Assembly (NCBI GenBank): GCA_958510875.1
Contig: OY294068.1
Span: 83,920,116 to 83,984,115 of the forward strand
Reading direction: 5' to 3'
Source: Endomychus coccineus
Lineage: Eukaryota > Arthropoda > Insecta > Coleoptera > Endomychidae
DNA length: 64,000 nt
Positions within the stretch are counted from its first letter, which is position 1; every line of letters starts with the position of its first letter. The translations under genes and the position numbers were made by a program. The notes beneath the pieces are model-generated. The model ran no database searches and was not told the origin of the DNA. It saw only the letters and a program-made list of their open reading frames with translations. Positions 33,043 through 43,366 of the stretch are shown in pieces.

Positions 33043-34742
33043 TCTATATGTTTAAGATAATTAAAACTGTATTTTGTTATATAGCAATCGCGCTGTACAG
33101 ACAGTCCGAAAAACCATCGTGATGCGTGGCACCGCTTCGTCTAGATTCTGTATAGGTATTGGGCTCCAACCCTCCCGCACCTATATATTATATACCTCGA
33201 ATTATCGAATTCGCTGCAAATCATATTATATAACGTTTACAGCGTTTATAGGGCACTACGTTAATAATTATTAACAATATTTCCACCGCCAGCAACTAGA
33301 TTTCGGATCATATTATGCGATTTACAATCAATATGATTCGAATATATACATACAACGTGTTTGATTTAAAATAAAGTATTCTCATTGCGTTTGAAGGTGA
33401 TCGGCGTAACTTCCTTATCACTCGAGCCAGCTGTAGCTCTACCGCAAAACATGATAGTGGATATTGTTCAACCTGCTACTAATTTAGCATGAACTTATTT
33501 GATTTATATCGGATAATTTATGAAACATACATGAATGAATATAATATTATAGCGAATTATGTTTACTTCGGTACTAATTTTGGAAAAACATTTTATATAT
33601 TCGTATTACTTTCGGATAACTTATGAAACTACTTTAACATTGAAGGATCGCGCATCATTACGATAATTCCAAGTTGAATACATTGCTCTTGGAGATGATT
33701 TAGCACAACCTTATCGCTCAAGTGAGCTCCACCCTCAATGATGCATACTCATAATATTATAACGAATATTGTACTCGCTAGTACTAATCAAGCAAAACAC
33801 CCTTAGATGATTTAATAGTTATTTCTGCAAACGCTTCATAATATCGCTATTATGAGAAGCAGCATTTTTGTAAACTATCGCATGTTAGATGTTATGACCC
33901 CTTATTGAAGACTTGTGGAGCAGCCGATTCACCGCGACCGATATCATTATAACTCTGACAAACCCCTTGACTAATGTCATATACAAACAACCCCACATTT
34001 CATTGAAGACTCGCGGGGGTAGATACCTCACTGAAGCCCTGTGTGATAGACATCATTATAACCACACACTCTGTATAACCTCACATTCCATCTACACCGC
34101 CACCTCGTTTGAGGCCGCACCTCACGACAGCTTCACTCAAATTCACATGACTGACGTCATACATAAACAATCTGTATAACCTCACATTCCATACCTCATT
34201 GAAGTTCCCCAACTCCATTTTGTATACTAAAAATAATATCCATATATCTATACGTTTAAGATGATCGCATTTTGTAATATAGCAATCAAGTGAGGTACAG
34301 ACAGCTTGAATAAACGTCTTGAAAGTAATTTCCTTATAAACATCGCGTTTGAGAAATGCAGAAGATATCACTTCCATACTGTATAACATTCCATCTATAC
34401 ACCCACTCCGATGAAGGAGCAGCAGCCCTCCCATGATACCCCGATGAAGCCCCGCGTGACAGTCTCTTTCAAAAATCACGTGACTGACGACATGTACAAA
34501 CAACACTATTATAACTATTTCAAAACCCTAGGACTGACGCTATGACGAAGCAGCTTCACATTCCATAACTCGCTGTAGGCTCCGTGACATACACTTCGTC
34601 CCCGCATGTTCAGATACCTGCATGACTGACGTCATGTAAGAACAATTACCTGCATCATATAGACTGCAATATACTCGCACTTATCACTCAGACCGGATAC
34701 CTCGCGGTTATATCTACAACATTAAAATCGCTCGTTCTCAAT

Positions 34743-34813
34743 TCCTCCATAGCTGAGCGGTTAAGGAGCTGGCTTTGGATTTTATTTCTCGGGTTCGATT
34801 CCCGTGTGTAGAA
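34743..34813 (+). other. tRNA-like sequence 2 (right TIR)
   Basis: Mirror copy of 20485-20558, with intact A-box (TAGCTGAGCGG) and B-box (GGTTCGATTCC) and an unpaired acceptor. Confidence 0.6.
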
Positions 34814-34866
34814 AAATATTTCATTTTCAGTAGAAGTGTTTGTATACTAGATTAAATTGTTTCAAA

Positions 34867-34931
34867 TCCTCCGCGGTTAAGCCGCCTAACTTTAGAGTTT
34901 ATTTCCCAGGTTCGAATCTCGGTGTGTGTAG
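34867..34931 (+). other. tRNA-like sequence 1 (right TIR)
   Basis: Mirror copy of 20388-20454. It shares its 3' part and following TCATTTCAGTAGAA-like sequence with tRNA-like sequence 2, so the two look like a diverged tandem duplication of about 125 bp. Confidence 0.55.
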
Positions 34932-35378
34932 ACAAAAAATCATTTCAGTAGAATGTGAGTACACAGATGAGTAGTTCACTGACTTCACCCGACCATTGTT
35001 AGGGAAGAACCATACACAGATGATTAGTTCACAGACTCTACCAGGCCTTAGTTAGGGTAGAACCATACACAGATGACTAGTTCACCGACTTCATCAGACC
35101 ATAGTTAGGGAAGAACCATAGACAGATCACTAGTTCACAGACTTCCAGAACCATAGTTAGAGGGAACCATAGACAGATGGCTAGTTCATAGAACCATAGA
35201 CTACCTACCCCTCCCATCGACATGACTGCGCATGCGTGATTGTGGATGACCTTGAAGGGGACCGTTTTCACACAATTTGAACCTTAGATTTCCTTATGGA
35301 GATTTACATGCAGAAAAGGGTGATTTTGGTGCCGAACTCTCATAACACATCTACTGTATCCGAAATTCTAATTTTGAG

Positions 35379-36296
35379 GAAAGGAATCAATCAATTCGTT
35401 CTGTACAGTTTCCGATTTCCGATGTACTAGCGGAAACATACTAGTCGTCCAGTCAATGGGGGTTCCACTTCTTATTGGAGTTCTACAAAATGAATTCCGA
35501 TGAAACCTTATGAAATGAGTTTAGTGATGACGTCTTCACAAAATGTAAAAAAAAATAAATGCATAAATGATCGAAAGTGGTAGGAAACACCCCTTTTATC
35601 ATGAGCTCCATAACTTATAGAATTTGAGTAAAAATCAAAAAACTATACTTACCATTTTCGGCCCAAAATAAGCTGTTTATACACTTGCGAATTTGTCTGG
35701 AAATTTTTCGAGATCTGGCCAATCGAAGATTTCTGAAAGTGGAGGACAGGGAACATAAAAGTAGAGAAGAAAAACTGAAAAAATTCAGGTGAATGTATGA
35801 CTGAAATAAGTACTCCTCTTTTATTTTCAACTGTTTTCCCAATTGTTTAGACCGAGAAGAACATGAAAAACTATCATTTTTTTGACATTGTAACGCTTCA
35901 AAAATATTCAATTGATATAATTGAGAAAATTCAGGCGTGTACTTCCTAAATTGTTTTTTTTTTTTTTAATTTGTTTTGTCATGAATGTTTTAGATTAAGC
36001 GAATTGCCATTATTATCTATAATATTGTTACATCTTTATACTGATGTATAGTTCATATTTGTGCTCAACTGTTAACAAGAATTTAATTGTATCATAGCAG
36101 TTTATTGAGAAGATAATAATTCTATGAGCGTAATTGTTAATATAAACTACCATTCGTTCAATTTCCGTGGTTCTTTAATTACATCTAGAATCTATATTTT
36201 CGGATAATTTTGAATCTCATATGTTCTGTTACTCAGTTTGCAATTCGGGATAGTTTTTGATCATCAAGAAATTCCAGAAATGTATTTTTTATCATA
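35379..36296. other. No recognisable gene
   Basis: Flank of element 1. A minus frame of 98 codons (35911-35615) has no motif I know and no supporting context. Confidence 0.35.
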
Positions 36297-36977
36297 CCGG
36301 GATATCAAAAATTATCTTGGTCAAGGGTGGTTGTGGAATCCAAAACGGGTGTCTTACTTTACGTTTGAAATAATTATGTCACTGTCACACTGACATCATC
36401 AATAACCTACAAATTTCATACTTATTTATTTCATTATTATCGTAAAACAAGAATGAACTACAAATCAAACATTATCTTGGTCAAGGGCGCTTGCTGTTCT
36501 CCGCGAGTTTTTTGATGACCGGCTGATTAGTTTGCATACAGAAGTTGAGTTTCCTCCGAGATCACCTTGTTTGACAATTATGGACTATTTTATATTTCCT
36601 TACTCGAAAAACAAGATTTTCGCAACTCCGGTAAATAATTTGCAAGAACTTCAACAAAGAATAGTTCAGCAATGGGCAACCATAACGCCAGAAATGCTGC
36701 AAAAAGGTTTTCACAGCATGAGGATGCGCGTCAACTTGTGCATCGAACAAAACGGGGGACATTTCCAACAATAACTCTAATTTATATTTTCTTCTTACTA
36801 AAACCGTTATTTCATAATTAGTAGTTCATTATCGTTTCACAACTGAAATGAATAGGTATGAAATTTGTAGGTTATTGATGTCAGTGTGACAGTGACATAA
36901 TTATTTCAAACGTAAATTAAGACACACGTTTTAGATTCCACAACCACCCTTGACCAAGATAATTTTTGATATCCCGG
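36297..36977. mobile_element. Internally deleted Tc1/mariner-superfamily element
   Basis: Inverted repeats of about 130 bp start CCGGGATATCAAAAATTATC at 36297 and end in the complement at 36977, each flanked by TA (36295-36296, 36978-36979), the typical duplication of this superfamily. The interior keeps only the C-terminal end of a transposase on the plus strand. Confidence 0.8.
36532..36774 (+). pseudogene. IS630/Tc1-like transposase C-terminal remnant
   Basis: The frame reads FPPRSPCLTIMDYFIFPYSK, then ATPVNNLQELQQRIV, ITPEMLQKGFHSMRMRVNLC and NGGHFQQ. This matches the end of the DDE transposases widespread in arthropods that carry PPRSPDL-x-x-x-D-[YF]-F. The final catalytic Asp of the family is in the I-M-D-Y-F segment. 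The first two catalytic Asp residues and the DNA-binding domain are deleted, so this copy could only be mobilised in trans. Confidence 0.75.
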
Positions 36978-36979
36978 TA

Positions 36980-37790
36980 CTTTGACTACACGAGAGGGAA
37001 ACCCATAATGTTCGAAGTACAACATAAGAGGCAGCGGTGGAATGTTGGAAGAGGAGATAGGCATTCGAATTTTTCTTGAAGATTTTGGAAGCTATAGCCA
37101 TGGGGTAAGACCTACCTACCCAAAGAGTTTCACAACTTCCATGTCCAATAGAAAAATGGAGTTTGGTGGGAAGAAGTTTGGCAGGTCTCGAGCTCGACAA
37201 TGAAGGAAGACTAGTTTGAGCTCGTCTAGTCCTCCTATTTGGAATCTCTCGAGGTGGAACAATAGACGAGATTTCTGATGAATAGCGACCAGGGAAATGT
37301 CTATAGCAAAGGGAAAGATCTCCCAAGTTTCTACGATGTTCTAGAGAGGTCAATGAACTGGCAAGTGTGACATCATCAATCAGACGAATTGCTATCTTCT
37401 GGATAGAATTCAAGAGCTTCAGTGTATGTTAGAAAATCGCTTTATGAGAAGCGGTTTTCGCAATGGACCTCACATGATCATCACATGAGAGGGTGCTGTT
37501 GGTGACAATCCCGAGAATGGATATGGAAGGTTTGATAGGAACTTGAGATTATCATATTAGGGGTTGTGAGATCCGCCTTCCTGGAGAATTGGCAAGTTTG
37601 AGTTTTAGTTACATCAAACTCTACTAGATTATCAGATTCCCATTTCTTTGCCAGATGTCTATTAATTGCTTCCACCTGTTTCTGTTTCGCTACTTTATTT
37701 TCATTGGATGGTATAAGGGCTCTAGATGAGAAAAAAATGCAATGAAAGAATTTCAACTTATTACAATAATATTGATGATTTATTGACATA
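36980..37790 (-). pseudogene. LINE reverse transcriptase C-terminal relic
   Basis: The minus strand from 37720 reads HLAKKWESDNLVEFDVTKTQ and TCQFSRKAD, the segment just after the RT palm (N-x-x-K-T-Q-x-x-x-F-S-R-K). Lower, 37413-36980 gives NSIQKIAIRLIDDVTLASSL, LEHRRNLGDLSLCYRHFPG, SSEISSIVPPREIPNRRTRR, the end of CR1/Jockey-like ORF2. It ends abruptly at the Tc1-like element's inverted repeat (36977). The RT active site is missing. Confidence 0.8.
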
Positions 37791-38190
37791 ACACAAATAT
37801 TATGTACCTGGTTTTTAAATGTGAAAATGGAAAGGATACCATATTATAATTGGCAAAGTATAGAAAAAAAATGTTTTCTTTCATATGGTAGTTCTCAATG
37901 AAATAATTCGAGAATAATACTTTGATTATAGTACAATATTGTGGAACCCATTACAGATACAGGATTAGTTGAAACATAAACACTATCAAAAACTATATAC
38001 ATGTTAGGGGTACCGATGTCCATGTAAAGAAAAAATTCCAAGGGTTCTCACCATTACACTCGCCTTCAATCTCTATTTTGTGTAATTTGCAACTACAATT
38101 TACTCGTACTGTAAATTCGTTGGGCTCCATCTCTTGCATGATAAGTGAAACAAAATTTCTTAACTGGTTCAAATTCACATATTGTTAAGC
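37791..38190. other. Unassigned, with one possible small exon
   Basis: On the minus strand 38141-38053 reads MQEMEPNEFTVRVNCSCK, then LHKIEIEGECN, and runs into GGTGAGA, a fair splice donor. I do not recognise the peptide, and no other exon is evident, so this is noted only as a possibility. Confidence 0.25.
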
Positions 38191-38193
38191 AGA

Positions 38194-38885
38194 TGCTACT
38201 CACCTATGTTGGCATCAAGATTTTTTTGTGTGAACAAGAAGTTTCGGACAGGTCGCCTTTCATAGTTATCTCATATTCTCTAAAAGGAGGGTAGCTATTA
38301 AACCTTTCACTGTTAGTTGTGCAGGTAATTGTTCTAGGAGTGGTGCTACTCATCTAGGTTGGTATTAAGATTTTTAGTGGGAGCAGAAAGTTCCTAATAG
38401 GTCGCCTTTCTTACTTATGACGTATTTAGTAAAACGAGGTTAACTATTTTCATGTGGGTTGCAAGAGATTATTTTTAAGAGAGTTACTCACTCATGTTGA
38501 TATGAAGACTGTTCGTGAAAGCAAAAGGATTATAACAGGTCGCCTTTCCCAGTTATGACGTATTTTTACTAAAACGAGAGTAGCTATTTACCCCTTTCCT
38601 GTGGGTTGCAATTAATCATTTTAGATGTGCTACTCTTCAATGTTTGTACTCAGATTTTTCGCGAAAGCAGAAAGTTTCTAACAGGTCGCCTTTCCCTGTT
38701 TCGCGTATTCAATCAGACGAGGGTAGCTATTTACCCCTTTCCTATGGGTTGTAATTAATTATTTTAGGGGTGCTACTCATCTATGTTGATTTCAAGATGT
38801 TATCTTAAGTCAGAAGGTTTCTAACAGGTCGCTTTTCTTAGTTATCGCGTATTTACTAAAGAGGTGGTTGCTTATTACCCATTTC
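38194..38885. repeat. Tandem repeat, about 145-bp unit, five copies
   Basis: Each copy contains GCTACTCATCTATGTTG, then AACAGGTCGCCTTTC and a GTAGCTATTTACCCCTTTCC segment. The copies differ at about 15-25 percent of positions. No gene lies within. Confidence 0.9.
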
Positions 38886-38889
38886 TTCT

Positions 38890-39344
38890 GTGAATTACGA
38901 GGGCAAGGTGGAAGGTCCCTGAAAAACGAAACAAGAAATGATTTATTTGGTCAAAACTTAATTTTTCCTCAATCTCTTTGTACCACTTCGCTCAACGTTT
39001 TTCTAATTTTTCGATTCCTTCCAAATAATACGATTTCGACAATCCTCCAAAATAGGCGTTTGTTTCAGTGATGACCTCATTGTTGGAGTCAAATCTGCTT
39101 CCGCCGAGCCATTTCTTCAAGTTTGGAAGTAAGAAAATAGCAGGGGGCCAAATCTGGAAAATGTGGTGGATGACGATCCAGTTGGTAGCACAATTCATGC
39201 AATTTTGCCATTGCGACTGCCGACCTGTGCGCCGGTTCGTTGGCCTGGTGGAAGAGCACTACTTTCTTTGCCAAATTTGGCCGCCTTTGAATCGATCCAA
39301 CAGCTCTGCATAATATACGCCAATGACCGTTTTCTCCATGTAGT
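38890..39344 (-). pseudogene. Mariner transposase, C-terminal half
   Basis: The minus strand begins YMEKTVIGVYYAELLDRFKG and continues with VLFHQANEPAHRS (where FHQDNAPAH is expected, so the second catalytic Asp reads Ala), then HPPHFPDLAPC and LPNLKKWLGGSRFDSNNEV, ending in SKSYYLEGIEKLEKR. This is the second half of a mariner-family DD34D transposase, spread over three frames. It joins in meaning to the N-terminal half at 47059-47609; the 7.7 kb between is a Gypsy insertion. Confidence 0.85.
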
Positions 39345-39522
39345 ATAAGAATAGTGAGTAACCTGACTGCAGGTTTCTATTGACTTATTGAAACAAATTA
39401 TATAATGATTGACAAAATACAAATTGAATAGAGAACTTATACTGATAAGCACAAAACAGGATCAATGGTGTAAGTGATGTTGACTTCCAAAACTAAACTT
39501 AAAACATTCTCCTCAAGGTTTA
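39345..39522 (-). repeat. 3' LTR of the Gypsy element
   Basis: About 178 bp, matching 43003-43064 followed by 46948-47058. The edges were judged from where similarity to the other LTR stops and the mariner frame resumes, so they are approximate. Confidence 0.65.
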
Positions 39523-39634
39523 AAGAATACTTCAAAATGAAATCGAGAATGATTTTATAGAGTTGACTTATTTAGTAACATAATCACTGAGGTAAGAAGA
39601 AGTAATTATGGTGCGTCGAGGTCTTTCAGGCCTA

Positions 39635-40700
39635 CTAGCCTCGTGTCATTAGATGAGTCAGAGGGATAACTTCTGCCTCTGCACAATCTGAATTTGGTGT
39701 CTCAATAGCCTCATTCTCAGGTTGCTGATGGATAATGTTTGTATGTTGATTGGCAGAATAAGGAGGTTGCATTTGGTCCATTGAACTGTCCCTTCTATGA
39801 GTCAGTTGTCTCAGAGGTACAGTGGATTCTTGACCATCTTTGCTACGAGTAGTAGCGTACTGAGGATGAGCTTCTAATAACTCCACTCCATTCACAAGAT
39901 CATCATATTTGCGGACACGTACATTCCGTTTAGCGAGTGCTGGTCCAGGAAGTATCCATGAAGACAAGGTGCCTCCGTTGACGGTCCGACTAGGATGAAT
40001 GAAAACGTTCATGGGAAGTGCAATTCGTCGTAGTGCATACTAGAGTATTAGTAGAATGGAATGAGAAGATTCTTGAAGGATTTCCTCCCAATCTCGAATA
40101 CGAATATTGCGTGTTTTCAGTGCCAAGCTATTGGTTTTCATAATATTTCCATCGTACTACCTGACCATTTCCTTAAGGATTTTAAGGAGAAATTCGATTT
40201 GAAGCAACTTCATTTGCGTTTAAAAAAGATTCAAGTTCTTGAGTGTTCCCTCGATCGGGGTATATATAAGTAGGTGTCCCAAAAGTATAGAAAAGATCCT
40301 TGAAGCATATGATCACAGTAGCTGTTGAAATATCTCTTCAGGCATAGGCAAATGGAAATCGAGAGAATTCGTCAATGATGCGCAGTATATGTATACGTTC
40401 TTCTACTTTGAAGGAAGAGCTCCTTCAAAATCAAAATTAAGACGCTTGAACGGCGATGCAGCTTCATTAAGAATCCCTTTAGTTCTAAACTATCTGGGTT
40501 TTTCGTCTGCACAGATAGGTCAACTGGCAGTGAGTTTCTTAACATCATCGAGCGAATATGGCAGGTTTTTACTCCTCAACCAATGGGTCACGCGCAGGTG
40601 AAGCTCATAATTCTGTGTTATGGGTTGCATTTCAGATTCTGGAATAGGTTTCAGCCTCGACATTTTCAGTCCCTAGACGGTAAATAATATCATACAAAAA
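39635..40700 (-). pseudogene. Gypsy integrase, heavily decayed
   Basis: The minus strand near 40600-40450 gives the zinc-binding end: HLRVTHWLRSKNLPYSL, then SCQICADEKP (His-His-Cys-Cys pattern) and SPFKRLNFDFEGALPSK, where the core begins. Below it are shifted core pieces with an EEI segment. A final open frame at 40012-39635 holds the integrase C-terminal domain (RNVRVRKYDDLVNGVELLEA, PQYATTRSKDGQESTVPLRQ). The enzyme would insert the element's cDNA. Many stops lie between 40450 and 40012, so it is inactive. Confidence 0.75.
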
Positions 40701-41690
40701 CGTCGCCAATTCCAATCTCCAACGTGTAATATTTTCATGTTTGATTTTACTATCATTTTTTTTGTTGTTGAAAATAAACGACGGCGCTTCTTGGTCTGTA
40801 ATAGGATTAACATGCTTTCCAAGAAGAGAAAAATTCCAGGTTCTAAGCGATTCTACTATGGCTGCAGCCTCTTTTTCGATTGATGAATGTCCCTTTCCAG
40901 ATTTGTTCAACGTATTTGAAAAGAACGCTACTGCGTGCCTCTCTTGGCTCAGGGTCGCAGCAAGAGCCAGATCAGGGGCATCCGTTTTCACCACCAGAAA
41001 AGAATTATTTTTCACAGTTGTATAAACAACAATATATATCTTTCTTGAGGCTCTCAAATGCCATTGTAGCTTCAGTTCCTAGTGGAAAATAACGACAGTC
41101 CCAAAGCTTCATGATATTATCTGAAAAATGTGATATCCATTTTGAATAGTGAGCGAAAAAAATCCCAGAGCTTTTTTTAGGGAGGCGGGATCTTGAGGCA
41201 GTGGCATGGTTAATAAAGGAGTGAGACGAGCTGTATCTGACTTTATTGAGTTGTGTGAAACAAATTAAATTGCTCTTCTTTTTGTTGATTTTCATCCCTT
41301 ATTTTGTGAAGATCAACAAAAGATGATTTAGATTCTCATCGTGATCGTTCTTGCCGTTTCCACACACCGTTATGTTATCGAAGTGAACAAGTATTCCAGT
41401 AATCTTTTCTTCCGAGATTATTTTGTCTATAATCCGTTGAAAACAGGCAATTCCGTTTGTGACACCAAAAGGTATTCGAGTAAATGGGTACAATTCACCT
41501 TTTGCTCCAAATGAAGTGAATTTCATATCGTCATTGCAGATGAGAATTTGATGCTGAGCATTCTTTAAATCAATTGTGCTGAAGTGCTTATGATTCGCAA
41601 TTGTCCGAACATCATTGCCAATGTTTGGCAGGGGATATGCATCGAGGAGTGTATACTATTATTTATGGTCTGAGAGCAATCGATCACAAG
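40632..41690 (-). pseudogene. Gypsy reverse transcriptase and RNase H
   Basis: RT: 41526-41299 reads YPFTRIPFGVTNGIACFQRI and ILVHFDNITVCG, where HFDN stands in place of the catalytic Y-x-D-D/N box. RNase H: 41057-40632 has VVKTDAPDLALAATLSQ (family T-D-A-S), VAFFSNTLNKSGKGHSSIEK and TRWRLELATFLYDIIYRLG. The pieces are in different frames with a gap at 41000-41290 that contains connection-domain residues. It is non-functional. Confidence 0.85.
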
Positions 41691-42935
41691 TCATTGCTTG
41701 AGATTTTCATTTCCAACTTGTGCCCTCCATAGAGAATTACTGGACTCAATAATACCTTCTGATAATAATCGAGCGACTTCAACTTCAATGAATTTTATAT
41801 CTGCCTCATAGTAAGAGCGAGATTTGGTGGCAACTGGTCGACAGTCTTTGGTTGAGTGGTTGCAGAGACGGAGCGATTGGATATTAACAATGGACGAGCA
41901 GATGATTAGTGAAGATTTTTCACCTCCAAAATTCAACATGATTTTTGATTGTTCCTTTGATAGGTCATGTCCAATCAAGACGTCTGAGCAGGGTTTTTTG
42001 AGAACAGTAAGTTCACAGTTTGGGTAGCAATGTTTGCCAATTTCAAGTTTCATATTGACGTACCCTTCACCTTGGTCCACAAAAAAGTTGATGCCATGGT
42101 AACACATCCTTCATGAGGAGTTATGTTAGTATCGTGCCTGATAACGAATTCGAGGCAGATGAAACTGCCTGAACTTCCGGTATCTACCAAGCAATTAGAA
42201 GTACCTCCATTTACAGTAGCTGTAGTAACCGCTAGACTCAGCTGTTGTAAAAACCCGTCACCTAAGGAAGCGATAACAGCCGCAGAAACAGTTTTTGTTT
42301 TCTAATTTTTCTTTGATTTTCGGCAAACTCATGCATAGTGGCCGATGGTTCTACAATTACCAATCTGCTCATCTCTAGCCGAACAGGAAGATCGGTGATG
42401 ACGTTTGTAACCACAAAAATAACACTTATTCTTGTCCGAATGCATTTCCACACACACAGCGCCCGCATCATTAGAACAGTCCGTCTCGCCCAGGACTAAA
42501 ATGGGGGTCTCGGAGCAGAGTCACTCTTATTGATACTTGCACATGTATAATTGATTTGAGAATATCCTTCAGCATGCTTATGCGCCATTTCAATAGCCAC
42601 AGCGCGTTTATTTGCTTCGTCTAGACTAATTTTCTCCAAAAAGACGTTGACGGATCTGAGGTGATAATAGTCCATTGATAAGAGAATCACGTATATACTC
42701 ATTTCGATGTTGGTCAGCGGTCACAGCAGCAAAGTTACAATCTTTGCTCAATATTTTTAACGTATGAACGCACTGATCGATGATGCTCGCTAATCATCTC
42801 GTAAACTTTTAATGGAAATGCTATTACCTTTAATTTATCGGCATCATTCAGAGTTTCGGGAGAAGAATTCAAGAAATTTTCAAAGGTAGTGAACCAGTGC
42901 CTAAACTCTTTATTCGCCATCGGTAAGTTCAGACT
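41691..42935 (-). pseudogene. Gypsy gag, protease and RT start
   Basis: At the start are gag residues (MANKEFRHWFTTFENFLNSS at 42920, NADQHRNEYI-like and EKISLDEANKRAVAIEMAHK). A zinc knuckle (C-x2-C-x4-H-x4-C type) lies near 42330-42450 in a shifted frame. The protease motif LVDTGSSGSFICL is at about 42190. 42107-41691 then reads the protease end (PCSDVLIGHDL) into the RT N-terminus (RPVATKSRSYYEADIKF, LLSEGIIESSNSLWRAQV). This is the normal Gypsy polyprotein order, with several frameshifts. Confidence 0.8.
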
Positions 42936-43002
42936 TGTTCAAGGCGACCAGACTTCAGGTATTTTTCCACATTGTTGAAAATTGATAAGTCAATAAAATT
43001 TT

Positions 43003-43064
43003 GGTATACGAATAGTGAGTACTTGACTGTAGGCTTTCATTGACCTATTAAAACAAATTACATA
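43003..43064 (-). repeat. 5' LTR of the Gypsy element, inner piece
   Basis: Matches the first third of 39345-39522 (GAATAGTGAGTACTTGACTG). Cut by the LINE at 43065-43072. Confidence 0.7.
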
Positions 43065-43366
43065 ATAATGATAATAACAACATAATAATAATAAATCGAC
43101 TTTATTCATAAGAAAAGGGGAAGTGTCAGCAATAGCTGTTTCTCAACTCAACCCTGAGGAGATCCTTCTAGGGGATCTTTACAAATAAACGTAAATATAA
43201 AGTATAGATGTGAATGTAAAAATAAATATAAAATTATAATAAACATCGTAAAAAATAGCGGAACATAGTAGATTAATAAAAGGGTAAAATATAAATGTAT
43301 GTAATTTACTCCTAGAAAAAGTGAAAATAAATAAAATATCTACAAGTTCCTCTCGGAGAAGAGAAT

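Larger units (their letters stand above)
19942..35378. mobile_element. Polinton/Maverick-like endogenous viral element 1 (capsid module only)
   Basis: A 15.4-kb element bounded by inverted repeats of about 2.25-2.34 kb. Inside, all genes are on the minus strand, in the order packaging ATPase, conserved 340-aa protein, fibre-like protein, basic micro-ORF, minor-capsid-like protein, major capsid protein. This gene set is that of Polintons/adintoviruses, which are virus-like self-synthesising DNA elements. Protein-primed DNA polymerase, integrase and protease genes are absent. The right half holds a palindrome array and a 4.3-kb LINE insertion; without the LINE the element would be about 11.2 kb. 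No 6-bp target duplication is visible at either possible boundary. The matching inverted repeat extends 23 bp outside the AGTAGATG terminus, so the ends may have been rearranged after insertion. Confidence 0.85.
33043..35378 (-). repeat. Right terminal inverted repeat of element 1
   Basis: Reverse complement of 19942-22196, with the terminus CACATCTACT ending at 35355. It contains the same 60-bp repeat block and the two tRNA-like sequences. It carries about 65 bp near 33785-33850 that the left copy lacks. High identity along the whole length points to recent origin or gene conversion between arms. Confidence 0.9.

Noticed and set aside
34743..34813. Functional tRNA gene
   Set aside because: A- and B-boxes are good, but acceptor and anticodon stems do not pair, so it is only called tRNA-like.
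19959..35361. 6-bp target duplication of element 1
   Set aside because: The flanks GGATAC and GTATCC are inverted copies, not direct repeats, so they extend the inverted symmetry rather than mark insertion.
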